DNA from: Paenibacillus sp. S150 | GTDB taxonomy: Bacteria > Bacillota > Bacilli > Paenibacillales > Paenibacillaceae | NCBI RefSeq assembly: GCF_019352175.1 | Contig: NZ_JACBYI010000026.1 | Coordinates: 1 to 64,000 of the forward strand | Direction: 5' to 3' | DNA: 64,000 nucleotides | Shown: positions 16,617 to 25,802 of the stretch, piece after piece | How positions within the stretch are numbered: position 1 is the stretch's first letter | Layout of the letters: every line of letters starts with the position of its first letter | Made by a program: the position numbers and the translations under genes | The notes under the pieces: generated by a model | Seen by the model: only the letters and a program-made list of their open reading frames with translations | Told to the model about the DNA's origin: nothing | The model's database searches: none

Positions 16617-18476
16617 CTACAGGAAGCGGAATTGCGCTTCGATTAAACCGTTGTAGATTCCGTCGTGTGCCGTAAGCTCGGCGTGGGTGCCTTCTTCCTT
16701 AATCTCGCCGTGATCAAGCACGACGATTTTATCCGCATGGCGGATGGTCGACAGCCGGTGGGCAACGATGAAGGAGGTCCGGCCCTGGAGCAGAATCTTC
16801 AGCGCCTCCTGAATCTTGATCTCCGTCTCGGTATCAATGCTCGCTGTGGCCTCATCCAGAATCAGAATCCGCGGATTGGCCAGCAGCGCCCGGGCGAAGG
16901 ACAGCAGCTGCCGCTGGCCCATGGAGAGCGCACTGCCGCGTTCCTCGACCTCAGTCTCGTAACCGCCGGGCAGATTGCTGATGAAATCATGCGCATCGAC
17001 TGCCTTGGCCGCATCCTCAACCTCCTGGTCCGTAGCATCCAGCCGCCCGAAGCGGATATTATCGCGGATCGTCCCCGAGAAAATGAACGTATCCTGCAGC
17101 ACGATCCCGATCTGTTCGCGCAGACTCTGCAGCGTAACCTCACGCGTATCTTTGCCGTCGATAGTGATGCTTCCGCTCTTGATATCATAGAACCGGCCGA
17201 TCAGGTTAATGATGGTGCTTTTGCCGGAGCCGGTATGCCCGACAAGGGCGATCGACTGGCCGGCCTTGACGTCGAGATCGATGCCTTTCAGCGCCGCCCG
17301 GCCTTTTTCGTATTCGAAGACTACTTTGCTGAATTTGATGTCGCCCTTAATCTTCGGCAGCGGCATTGCTCCCGGTCTGTCCTGAACGGCAGGCTGCTCA
17401 TCCAGGTACTCAAAAATCCGTTCCGAGGAAGCCATCGCCACCAGCAGCTGATTGTACATCTGGCCCAGACGGTTGATCGGGTCCCAGAAATTGCTTACAT
17501 AGGTGCTGAACGCTACCAGGAACCCCACCGTAAGATCGCCGGTCTGGATCAGGTAGGCCCCGAACCAGAAAAGAATCATCGTGCCGAAGCCGCCTGTTAT
17601 TTCGATAATCGGCCCAAACGCCTGGTTCATCGCCGAGGCCTTGTTCCAGGATTTCCGGCTGTCCATGTTCATGGCGTCGAAATAGTTCATATTTTCCTGT
17701 TCCTGGGTATAGGCCTGGGTCACTCGAATCCCCTGAATCGACTCGTTCAGATGGGAATTGATCCGCGAGTTCTTCATCCGCACATCCTGCCAGGCGATCC
17801 GGATCTTCTGGCGCAGCTTGGTGGAAATAAAGAACATAATCGGCACAGTAATCATTACCGCAAGCCCCAGCTTCCAGTTAATCAGCAGCAGAATGACCAT
17901 GATGCCGAGCAGCTGCACACAGTCGATCATCAGGTTGACGACCCCGTTCGTGAACAAATCCTGCAGGGAGTTGATATCATTGGTTACCCGGACCAGCACC
18001 GAGCCTGCCGGACGCTTATCAAAAAAGTTGAAGGAAAGCTTCTGAATATGCCGGAACAGGTCTGAACGGAGATCATAAATGACTCGTTGCCCAATTATAT
18101 TCGTATATTTGATCCGGTAGACCCCTGCAATCCACTGGATCAGATAGAGAACAATTACACTGGCCGTCAAAGTGTACAGCAGGGTTAAGCTGGGATTTCC
18201 CGACTTGGGGGCAATCGCCTTATCAATCGCCATACTGGTCAGGTAAGGAACCGTCAGCTTCGTAATGGTGCCGAGGATCATCATTATGGATACCAGCGGC
18301 AGCATCTGTTTCGCATAAGGCTTCATATAGCCGAACAGTCTGGTGAACTGCTTCCAGTCGAACGCCTTATCGATTACGTCATCGTCCTTGTACACGAAGC
18401 GCTCGTCAAGTATCTGCTCCTCAGCCGTGCTTTGCTTTATCTTTGCAGCTTTTCCTTGATTGGTTTCCAGCTTCAT
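16617..18476 (-). CDS. ABC exporter half-transporter, second subunit
   Basis: A 619-residue type IV ABC exporter. An N-terminal cytoplasmic extension of about 45 residues is followed by a six-helix membrane domain (about 50-350) and a nucleotide-binding domain (about 385-619). Walker A is VGHTGSGKST, the signature is ALSMGQRQLLSF (LSMGQ rather than LSGGQ), Walker B is ILILDEATASID and the switch histidine is in VAHRLSTI. Its ATG overlaps the stop of the upstream half-transporter by four bases (ATGA), so the two make a heterodimer like B. subtilis YheI/YheH or YfiB/YfiC. Substrate unknown; multidrug export is family inference. Confidence 0.88.
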   Translation of the reverse strand: MKLETNQGKAAKIKQSTAEEQILDERFVYKDDDVIDKAFDWKQFTRLFGYMKPYAKQMLPLVSIMMILGTITKLTVPYLTSMAIDKAIAPKSGNPSLTLLYTLTASVIVLYLIQWIAGVYRIKYTNIIGQRVIYDLRSDLFRHIQKLSFNFFDKRPAGSVLVRVTNDINSLQDLFTNGVVNLMIDCVQLLGIMVILLLINWKLGLAVMITVPIMFFISTKLRQKIRIAWQDVRMKNSRINSHLNESIQGIRVTQAYTQEQENMNYFDAMNMDSRKSWNKASAMNQAFGPIIEITGGFGTMILFWFGAYLIQTGDLTVGFLVAFSTYVSNFWDPINRLGQMYNQLLVAMASSERIFEYLDEQPAVQDRPGAMPLPKIKGDIKFSKVVFEYEKGRAALKGIDLDVKAGQSIALVGHTGSGKSTIINLIGRFYDIKSGSITIDGKDTREVTLQSLREQIGIVLQDTFIFSGTIRDNIRFGRLDATDQEVEDAAKAVDAHDFISNLPGGYETEVEERGSALSMGQRQLLSFARALLANPRILILDEATASIDTETEIKIQEALKILLQGRTSFIVAHRLSTIRHADKIVVLDHGEIKEEGTHAELTAHDGIYNGLIEAQFRFL

Positions 18477-20242
18477 GCCGGGTCACCTGCCCCTCTTCCG
18501 TTGTCCCTGGCCAGATAATCCGCGTATTGAATCCGGTAGACGTCCTGGTATGGACCGGGAACCTCAATCAGCTCGTGGTGGGTGCCCTGCTGAACCATAT
18601 TCCCCTCATTCATGACAATAATCTGATCAGCATGCCGGAGCGAGGAAATCCGGTGGGCAATAATCAGGGTGGTCCGCCCGCGCATAACCTCCTGGAACCC
18701 GGCCTGAATCTCATGCTCGGTCTCCATATCGACGGCACTGGTGGCATCGTCGAGAATCAGGATGCGCGGGTTTTTAAGCAGCGCCCTTGCAATGGCGATC
18801 CGCTGCTTCTGTCCGCCCGAGAGGCCCATTCCCCGTTCGCCAACCACCGTATCGTAGCCTTCCGGCATTTCCATGATAAAATCATGAGCCTTCGCCAATT
18901 GTGCGGCACGGATAATCTCATCCATGCTGACATTCTTCAGGCCGTACGAAATATTGTTGCGGATGGAGGAGGAGAACAGGAATGTTTCCTGAAACACCGT
19001 GGCAATCTGCGCCCGCAGGCTGCGGACATTATATTCACGGATATCCACACCATCCAGAGTGATGCTGCCTTTATTCACATCGTAGGCGCGCATCATCAGT
19101 TGGATAATCGTCGACTTCCCGGAGCCGGTACCGCCAAGGAACCCGATGACCGCCCCCGGCTTTGCCTTGAAATGAATATCCTTGACCGCCGGCATCTTGT
19201 TGCCGTAGGCAAACGTCACGTGATCAAAGACTACCTCACCCTTCACTTCTGCTGCCTCAAGCTCGCGGGCATTCTCCTTATCCTTCACATCGATATGCTG
19301 GTTAAGCACCTCAAGCACACGTTCCCCGGAAGCTTTGGATTGCGTATAGTTATTGATATGGAAGCCAAGCCCCCAAACAGGGCCGATAATATACCAGATT
19401 AAGCTGAAAAAGGCTACCAGCTCACCAAGCGACATACGTCCCTTGATGACCAGCGTTCCGCCAACCCCGAGCAATATCGCCACGCTGACTGAAGCCAGCA
19501 GCTCCATCACCGGAAAAAACTTGCTCCACAGCCCGGCGGCAAAAATCTGATTATCCTTATAGCGTTCATTACGGTGGGAGAACTTTTCTACCTCGTAGGC
19601 CTCTCTGGCAAACGATTTGACGGTCCGCACACCGGTGACATTCTCCTGGACAGCCGTTGTGAGAGAGCTGAGCGCAAGCCGCATCTCCTGAAAGGCCGGA
19701 TGAATCTTTGATTCGAATCTGAAGGCGACTGCCGCCAGAAACGGCATTGTAATCAATGTGACCAGTGTAAGCTGCCAATTGATCGTGAACATCATAATGG
19801 AGCCGAACAATACCATAAAAAACACATTCAGCAGTTGGGCAAATCCGAAGCCGATAAACAGCCGGATTGCCTCAAGGTCCCCGGTCAGCCGGGACATCAA
19901 ATCACCTGTCTTGGCGGTATCATAATAGCGGAAAGACAGGAATTGCAGCTTCTCATAGCAGGCATTGCGCAGCCGGTAGGCCAGAAAGTTGCCCAGCCGT
20001 CCTCCAAAAAAACCATGGGCGAACTGCAGGCAAGCCTTAACAAAAACTACAGCCAATACGCTGAGAGCCAAGACGGGCACCTCGGTGAACTTCATTGGAA
20101 CAATCACGTCATCAATCAAACGTCTTAACAAATTGGGGGTAATAAGCCCCACTGCAGTTGCGGCAGCCAAACAAAAAATCGACAGAATCAGATAGTGCAG
20201 CTTCTCCCGATAAAAGCCCCGCAGTTGCCTGAGAACATCCAT
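18473..20242 (-). CDS. ABC exporter half-transporter, first subunit
   Basis: A 589-residue ABC exporter subunit: membrane domain about 15-310, nucleotide-binding domain about 345-580. Walker A is LGGTGSGKST, the signature is GLSGGQKQRIA, Walker B is ILILDDATSAVD with D where the catalytic glutamate is expected, and the switch histidine is in IAHRISSL. The partner keeps the glutamate, so the pair has one degenerate and one consensus ATP site, typical of heterodimeric exporters. I chose the ATG at 20242 (MDVLRQLRGFY), preceded by TAGGAGGAGAG. A frame continuing upstream to 20389 translates the tandem leader repeat and should not be counted. Confidence 0.88.
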   Translation of the reverse strand: MDVLRQLRGFYREKLHYLILSIFCLAAATAVGLITPNLLRRLIDDVIVPMKFTEVPVLALSVLAVVFVKACLQFAHGFFGGRLGNFLAYRLRNACYEKLQFLSFRYYDTAKTGDLMSRLTGDLEAIRLFIGFGFAQLLNVFFMVLFGSIMMFTINWQLTLVTLITMPFLAAVAFRFESKIHPAFQEMRLALSSLTTAVQENVTGVRTVKSFAREAYEVEKFSHRNERYKDNQIFAAGLWSKFFPVMELLASVSVAILLGVGGTLVIKGRMSLGELVAFFSLIWYIIGPVWGLGFHINNYTQSKASGERVLEVLNQHIDVKDKENARELEAAEVKGEVVFDHVTFAYGNKMPAVKDIHFKAKPGAVIGFLGGTGSGKSTIIQLMMRAYDVNKGSITLDGVDIREYNVRSLRAQIATVFQETFLFSSSIRNNISYGLKNVSMDEIIRAAQLAKAHDFIMEMPEGYDTVVGERGMGLSGGQKQRIAIARALLKNPRILILDDATSAVDMETEHEIQAGFQEVMRGRTTLIIAHRISSLRHADQIIVMNEGNMVQQGTHHELIEVPGPYQDVYRIQYADYLARDNGRGAGDPA

Positions 20243-20260
20243 ATCTCTCCTCCTAAAAGC

Positions 20261-20377
20261 TTTACGAAGTAAAGCTCGCTTCGTAAGCATACTCTTGGCT
20301 TTACGAAGTAAAGCTCGCTTCGTAAGCATACTCTTGGCTTTACGAAGTAAAGCTCGCTTCGTAAGCATACTCTTGAC
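20261..20377 (-). repeat. Three 39-bp tandem repeats in the ABC exporter leader
   Basis: Units start at 20261, 20300 and 20339, each exactly 39 bases. Read on the minus strand each contains TTACGAAG paired with CTTCGTAA and, overlapping, CTTTAC with GTAAAG. The last unit runs into CTTTTAGGAGGAG, the ribosome site of the exporter gene. The same end sequence closes the 66-bp repeats at 60261-60474. Confidence 0.9.
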
Positions 20378-20832
20378 TGTGCGGCACAAGCGCCCCTCCC
20401 GGATTTCCGGTAAAGCTTACATTCTGAGCTACCTTTTTTTAGCGCTTCCATTTTAGTGACTTTATGCAGTTTATCACCCCTTTTTTAATGCGGCAAAGGG
20501 GAGAAATCCCCGTTTTCACGGTTTTTTCCGAAAAAAATGGGCTTCATGCGCAGTAAAAGGACGACTGCATCTTTAAATGCTTCCATTTCCTCGTGAATAC
20601 TATTGGATTAAGATTATCCAAGATTCAGTACATTTTCATGTCTCCAAAGGTCATGCTTTTTTTGCATATTATGTATAAATTATTCTTTTTCAGACCCGCT
20701 CTTTCATACACTCCGCTTTCTGTGTTACTGGCTTGCCCGGTCCCCCACAGTTGCCCATGTTTCTAAATTCCGCTTCTTTTTCAAATGTTTCTTCTATTAT
20801 AAATGTAGATTGTATTATAAATCGTGCAGCTC
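20378..20832. other. AT-rich gap upstream of the ABC exporter
   Basis: This 455-base stretch has no frame with a ribosome site. It is clearly richer in A and T than its left neighbour. The exporter promoter should lie in its first part, but I see no convincing -35/-10 pair. Nothing else is recognisable. Confidence 0.4.
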
Positions 20833-21255
20833 TTATGAAGTGGGGGGTGTTGAAGTGCTGATATTGGATTCAAGGATTAGATAACGCTGCAGATCCAATT
20901 CTTTCTTTATCTCCTCAATTACGGCCGTTATTCCCGGCAGGCAAATGATTGCATCATGTTTAATGTAATCTATAATACACTCGAAGCTTCGTTCAAATAC
21001 ATCGATATGTTGACTATCTTTATTCACTAAATCAACCCTGATTTGCGCCGCCAATTCCTTGTATTCCAAATAAATGTACTTTCGCTCTCTTTCTTTGGCT
21101 GCCTGTAATTTGGACCAGGTGAATACTCCCCCTATCACAACTTCTTCTGACCCTTCTATATACTCCATAGAACAATCATCCGCTATAAAAGAGTTAATCC
21201 GTTTCTCCAAACTTTTAAATAATTGCATTATTTCGGTTCCCTCGATGCGCTCCAT
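20833..21255 (-). CDS. Hypothetical 140-residue protein in an AT-rich stretch
   Basis: A 140-residue acidic, mostly helical protein, MERIEGTEIMQLFKSLEKRI at the start. No signal peptide, membrane helix or known motif is visible. The ATG at 21255 follows AGGAGGTG with good spacing, which makes it a real gene. Its codons are AT-rich compared with the exporter genes, and flanking gaps are also AT-rich, so the segment may have been acquired. I do not recognise the family; a small cytoplasmic protein such as an immunity protein is one possibility, but nothing in the sequence shows it. Confidence 0.65.
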   Translation of the reverse strand: MERIEGTEIMQLFKSLEKRINSFIADDCSMEYIEGSEEVVIGGVFTWSKLQAAKERERKYIYLEYKELAAQIRVDLVNKDSQHIDVFERSFECIIDYIKHDAIICLPGITAVIEEIKKELDLQRYLILESNISTSTPPTS

Positions 21256-21842
21256 TCAACACCTCCTGAATTATACAAGATGGTGTGATATTCTTTGTGC
21301 TTGTAGGCAGAAATCTGCAGTCACCGATCACACGTTCTTAGTGATTTCAGTATATCGTGTTTTGAAGCATAAATACATTGTGAAAATTTTATCTAAGCAG
21401 ACCCGTTTTGCTTGTTATCTTTGCAGCCTGAATAATCAACTGCCTTACCCAGTCAATAATTCTCTCTTTTTTGTTAAATATAACCGCTATACCTCATATA
21501 TCAAAGGGTAAATAAGTTATTAAGCTACTGCGAAAAGGAGCTCCTGTTATGCGTAAGCTTAAAATTCTAAGTCTCTACAGAAGAAACCAGCGGAAATGTT
21601 CCTATAATTTGATTGATAAATGACCGGAGGCAAGCGGTGGGACATGAATGCTTTCGATCTTTGGAAAAGCTCTGAGCCGCAAACCCAGCTCAATATCCCG
21701 TTTGGATTGCCGGACCATTTCTGCATTTTCGGAATCAGCATCAAGCCCAGCGACTGGTAACACCATCCAAGACCCCATAACACACCAAAAACCCCCGCCC
21801 CCTATTTCGGGAGCAAGAGGCCGGCTGGTCTTCAACTATTGA
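21256..21842. other. AT-rich gap with an unproven short frame beside cadA
   Basis: Nothing certain lies here. A minus-strand frame at 21602-21835 begins seven bases after the cadA stop; its C-terminal half (ENAEMVRQSKRDIELGLRLR) looks protein-like, but it has only a TTG start with no ribosome site. It may be a gene remnant. No terminator for cadA is evident. Confidence 0.3.
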
Positions 21843-24089
21843 CTAAGATTCGCTTACTTTTAATACTCGCATGGCATTCAGGACTGCAATCACGGTCACG
21901 CCAACATCTGAAAAGACTGCTTCCCACATGGTAGCAAAACCAAATGCGCCTAAAATTAAAAATATCGCCTTTACGCTTAATGCAAAGATGATATTCTGCC
22001 AAACAATCCGTCTGGTTCTCTTAGCAATTCGGATTGCTGTCGAGATTTTCGAGGGTTCATCTGTCATAATGACGATATCAGCCGCTTCAATAGCTGCATC
22101 AGACCCCAATCCGCCCATGGCTATACCCACATCTGCACGCGCCAGCACTGGAGTATCATTAATACCGTCACCGACAAAAATTATTTTTTCTTTAGGCGAC
22201 TTGCTCTGCATCAGCTTCTCAATCTCTTCAACTTTATGCTGTGGCAGCAGCTCTGCATGGACTTCATCTATACCCAGCTGCTGTCCAACTGAATCGCCAA
22301 CGGCCTTGGCGTCCCCGGTCAACATCACGATTTTCTTTATGCCCAGTTCTTTCAACGAACGTACGGCTTTTGCGGAATCATCTTTTATTTCATCTGAGAT
22401 GACGATATATCCCGCATACTTTTTATCAATTGCAACATGAATAACCGTTCCTGCTTCATCAGGCGTTTCAAAAGGTATACTGTACTTGTTCATTAGCTTG
22501 ATGTTACCGGCTAAAACCTCTTTCCCCTGAACCTTTACTTGGATGCCATGTCCGGAAATTTCATTATACCCCTCCAACTGATCTTCTCTGATCTCCTTAC
22601 CATAGGCAACCCGTATGGATTCAGCGATAGGGTGGGTTGAATGCAGCTCCGCGAATGCGGCATATTCAAGAAGTTCGGCATCAGATAATTCTCCGGCAGG
22701 GTTAATACCTGTAACTTTAAAGGCTCCCTTAGTGAGTGTTCCTGTCTTATCAAATACAACATACTTAACATTGTTTAAGGCTTCCAGGTAATTGCTGCCC
22801 TTGACCAGTATGCCTGTCTTGGATGCTGCTCCAATTCCTCCAAAAAAGCCCAGCGGTATCGATACCACAAGCGCACAAGGACAAGATATGACCAAAAACA
22901 CAAGCGCTCGGTAAATCCAATCTGAAAAGGCAGCTCCACTTAAAATTAAGGGAGGCACAACCGCCAGAAGCAAAGCAACAATAACAACAACCGGCGTATA
23001 ATAACGCGCAAATTTAGAAATAAATTTCTCAGTCGGCGCTTTCTTACTGCTTGCATTTTCGACTAGCTCCAGTATTTTGGATACAGTGGATTCCCCAAAC
23101 AGCTTGGTCACTTCTACAGTTATAACTCCATTTTTGTTAATGAAACCGCCCAGTACTTCACTCTTCACTTCAACTTCCCTAGGCATTGATTCACCGGTCA
23201 GTGCTGATGTATCTACCGCTGAGCTTCCTTCAATAACTGTTCCATCCAATGGAACCTTTTCACCTGGTTTGACAACAATGAGATCTCCTATGTTAACCTC
23301 TTCCGGCGAAACCCGTTTGGTCTCGTTTCCTGCCTTCAGATTTGCATAATCCGGCCTGATATCCAACAGCGCACTGATCGATTTACGGGATCGATTAATG
23401 GCAATACTCTGAAATAGCTCTCCCACTTGGTAAAAGAGCATTACAGCTACACCTTCAGGATATTGCTGGATAGCAAATGCGCCAATGGTAGCTACGGACA
23501 TTAAAAAATATTCATCAAACACTTGACCGCGAAGAATGTTCTTAACAGCTTGAAGAACAATGTCGCCGCCGATTAGGAGATATGCTGCCAGGAATATAGA
23601 TAATTCCAGCCAGCCTGTAAATGAACCTAACATTCCGGCTCCAGCCACTACTGCGCCCACTGCCAAACGAATTATCATTATTCTGATTTTTTCCTTGCCA
23701 GCATCATGTGAATGGCCTTCATGTCCGTCACTGTCATCCGCATGTCCGCCGCTGTCATGCGAATGGCCTTCATGTCCACTGCTAGCATGCTTATGTTCAT
23801 GTTCCTCTTTGGCACGCATTCGTCCAGCACCGCCTTTATTCTTCATACTCACTTCAATATGTGGTTCGAGTTTATTAACTAATTTTGTAGCTGCAGATAC
23901 AATTTTCGCATCCTGATCTTTATCTGCCTCAAAAGTCAATGTTTTATTCACAAAATTGACAGAACATTCTGAGACTCCTTGAATTTTTTTCACACCATTT
24001 TCGATTTTCATTGCGCAGTTTGCACAATCTAATCCTTCTAATAATAACTCACGCTTTACCGTAGCTTTAGATTGCCCTAATTCTCCCAA
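21843..24089 (-). CDS. cadA: Heavy-metal P1B-type ATPase, CadA/ZntA type
   Basis: A 748-residue P-type ATPase that should export Cd2+, Zn2+ or Pb2+. It has an N-terminal heavy-metal domain with GLDCANC at residues 18-24, then a histidine-rich linker (about 95-132) with repeated GHEGHSHD-type units. The transmembrane CPC motif is in VISCPCALV, the phosphorylated aspartate in VFDKTGTLTKG, and the hinge is GDGINDTPVLA. CPC plus a single CxxC domain and a His-rich stretch point to Zn/Cd rather than Cu. The start is TTG at 24089 with AAAGGGGATC upstream. No ArsR/CadC gene is adjacent, although the promoter carries an operator-like palindrome. Confidence 0.92.
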   Translation of the reverse strand: MGELGQSKATVKRELLLEGLDCANCAMKIENGVKKIQGVSECSVNFVNKTLTFEADKDQDAKIVSAATKLVNKLEPHIEVSMKNKGGAGRMRAKEEHEHKHASSGHEGHSHDSGGHADDSDGHEGHSHDAGKEKIRIMIIRLAVGAVVAGAGMLGSFTGWLELSIFLAAYLLIGGDIVLQAVKNILRGQVFDEYFLMSVATIGAFAIQQYPEGVAVMLFYQVGELFQSIAINRSRKSISALLDIRPDYANLKAGNETKRVSPEEVNIGDLIVVKPGEKVPLDGTVIEGSSAVDTSALTGESMPREVEVKSEVLGGFINKNGVITVEVTKLFGESTVSKILELVENASSKKAPTEKFISKFARYYTPVVVIVALLLAVVPPLILSGAAFSDWIYRALVFLVISCPCALVVSIPLGFFGGIGAASKTGILVKGSNYLEALNNVKYVVFDKTGTLTKGAFKVTGINPAGELSDAELLEYAAFAELHSTHPIAESIRVAYGKEIREDQLEGYNEISGHGIQVKVQGKEVLAGNIKLMNKYSIPFETPDEAGTVIHVAIDKKYAGYIVISDEIKDDSAKAVRSLKELGIKKIVMLTGDAKAVGDSVGQQLGIDEVHAELLPQHKVEEIEKLMQSKSPKEKIIFVGDGINDTPVLARADVGIAMGGLGSDAAIEAADIVIMTDEPSKISTAIRIAKRTRRIVWQNIIFALSVKAIFLILGAFGFATMWEAVFSDVGVTVIAVLNAMRVLKVSES

Positions 24090-24116
24090 ATAAATGATCC
24101 CCTTTCATAAAAATAA

Positions 24117-24177
24117 ACATATGAGTATATGTTCATGTGATAATCTTATTATAGTCTTAGTTATTACTGTAAGTCAA
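24117..24177 (-). promoter_or_regulatory. cadA promoter with an ArsR/CadC-like operator
   Basis: On the minus strand TTGACT (24177-24172) and TATAAT (24153-24148) are 18 bases apart. Just downstream, 24138-24117 reads ACATGAACATA then TACTCATATGT, an imperfect inverted repeat of the kind bound by ArsR/SmtB regulators. Its place over the start site fits metal-relieved repression. The regulator would have to be encoded elsewhere. Confidence 0.6.
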
Positions 24178-24582
24178 AGATCAAAACTATGTTTTTTAGT
24201 ACGGAAAGTGAAATCTTTTCTAATCGCTGCATGGCACATGTTGAACAGATTATCCAACAGGCCTTGCATCAATAATTAAACATAAACAGACCGGTGCATA
24301 CACCGGCCTTCGCATGAATAATGAATATGTACTTATTTCAATAGGAAAAATTTCTCACAATTAAAGGCTCAAAACCAAAATCAGCGTGGCGTTGTGAATG
24401 AAGTTCGCACTTAGAAGCTATCCCAAAATAAGTTACCGGGAATGAACGGAGCGTACGCTTCTCCAAACGATCTGAGCGCAGGCGAAAGAAGCAAGGCTTC
24501 ATAGTTCCTTACCTTCTTTCAAGCGAACAACAATCCGCATACCTTTTTTATAATTGTCCAGTCTATAGGTATGCGTATAGTG

Positions 24583-24680
24583 GGCTTTTTGGCTTTTTGG
24601 CTTTTTGGCTTTTTGGCTTTTTGGCTTTTTGGCTTTTTGGCTTTTTGGCTTTTTGGCTTTTTGGCTTTTTGGCTTTTTGG
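24583..24680. repeat. 8-bp microsatellite, about 12 copies of GGCTTTTT
   Basis: The octamer GGCTTTTT repeats without error for 98 bases. Its length makes slippage likely. Frames through it encode an artefactual FWLFGFLA repeat. Confidence 0.95.
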
Positions 24681-24823
24681 GCTTATCCCCTTGTGCAGGT
24701 GCAAAGTTGGCAAGCTGAGCGTCCGGCAGTTCCTTTCCCCAGGCTGACTTCCACTCCTTCGCTTACTCTTTCTCGCTCGCTGTGTGAGATTATTCGCAAG
24801 CTTACTGCAGCGCCACCCGAAAT

Positions 24824-25456
24824 AACGGCAGAATTGCCGTTGTTGGGGCGAAGCTGGCCCGCACGACCCGAAACAACGGCAGAATTGCCGTTATTGGGGC
24901 GCGGCTGGCCTGCGCCACCCGATATAACGGCAGAATTGCCGTTATTGAGGCGAAGCTGGCCTGCGCCACCCGATATAACGGCAGAATTGCCGTTATTGAG
25001 GCGAAGCTGGCCCGCACGACCCGAAACAACGGTAGAATTGCCGTTATTGAGGCGGATCTGGCCTGCGCCACCCGATATAACGGCAGAATTGCCGTTATTG
25101 AGGCGGATCTGGCCTGCTCCACCCGAAATAACGGCAGAATTGCCGTTATTGAGGCGAAGCTGGCCCGCACGACCCGAAACAACGGCAGAATTGCCGTTAT
25201 TGGGGCGCGGCTGGCCTGCTCCACCCGATATAACGGCAGAATTGCCGTTATTGAGGCGGATCTGGCCTGCGCCACCCGATATAACGGCAGAATTGCCGTT
25301 ATTGAGGCGGATCTGGCCTGCGCCACCCGAAATAACGGCAGAATTGCCGTTGTTGAGGCGAAGCTGGCCCGCACGACCCGAAACAACGGCAGAATTGCCG
25401 TTATTGAGGCGGATCTGGCCTGCGCCACCCGATATAACGGCAGAATTGCCATTGTT
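24824..25456. repeat. Thirteen 51-bp tandem repeats with a palindromic core
   Basis: Units start exactly every 51 bases from 24824 to 25436. Each begins with AACGGCAGAATTGCCGTT, a 7-bp stem with a GAAT loop, followed by a 33-base linker that comes in only a few variants. Linker variants recur in blocks of about four units (units 6-8 resemble 10-12), as unequal crossing-over would produce. The period is divisible by three and has no stop on several frames, so long open frames on both strands are artefacts. Confidence 0.93.
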
Positions 25457-25583
25457 GAGGCAGGGTTGCCATTGTTGAGGCAGGGTTGCCAACTCTCATC
25501 ACCCCTCACTTTTTTCTTACCCATAGTTCTTACTTATTTATTCTGGGATAGGCTCTTAGGGTCTGCCCCTAATTTAAAATAAA

Positions 25584-25736
25584 CCTGAATTTCGAAAGTG
25601 AATTGAACCAATCCAGATAGGACCAGGGATAACTCCTCTTTTTCCTTCACCCATTGGGTGCAAGCTGTTTTAGCAAGAAATCCCTTTGTGTAGAGCTTTT
25701 TAGATGATTTGTGGATACTTACTTTCGAAATTCAGG
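25584..25736. mobile_element. MITE-like element, copy 1 (153 bp)
   Basis: It has perfect 16-bp terminal inverted repeats: CCTGAATTTCGAAAGT at 25584-25599 and its complement ending CAGG at 25721-25736. Both sides are flanked by ATAAA (25579-25583 and 25737-25741), a candidate 5-bp target duplication. The element recurs at 53388-53541. There is no coding frame. Confidence 0.8.
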
Positions 25737-25802
25737 ATAAAATAGCTTACGGCAAAAGGCTTTTCTGTCACAATCTGTTATTTATAGTAATCGTATTTAC
25801 AT

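Larger units (their letters stand above)
24411..25558. mobile_element. Possible non-autonomous element with imperfect inverted ends
   Basis: The segment opens with TTAGAAGCTATCCCAAAATAA (24411-24431). Its right end, 25538-25558, reads in reverse complement TAAGAGCCTATCCCAGAATAA, 17 of 21 positions the same. Such GCTATCCCA ends resemble insertion sequence termini. No transposase is inside; the content is two repeat arrays. It could be an IS remnant filled by repeat expansion, or two unrelated IS ends. Confidence 0.4.

Noticed and set aside
20243..20389. N-terminal extension of the ABC exporter with MLTKRALLRKAKS repeats
   Set aside because: It translates the tandem 39-bp leader repeat; the family start with AGGAGG is at 20242.
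24824..25456. CRISPR array
   Set aside because: Linkers between the palindromes are not unique spacers but a few recurring variants, and no cas gene is near.
24597..25524. Long open frames through the 51-bp array on both strands (up to 293 residues)
   Set aside because: The period of 51 is divisible by three and has no stop, so several frames stay open. They have no ribosome site, and the peptides (ELPLLRR, NNGNSAV) only echo the repeat.
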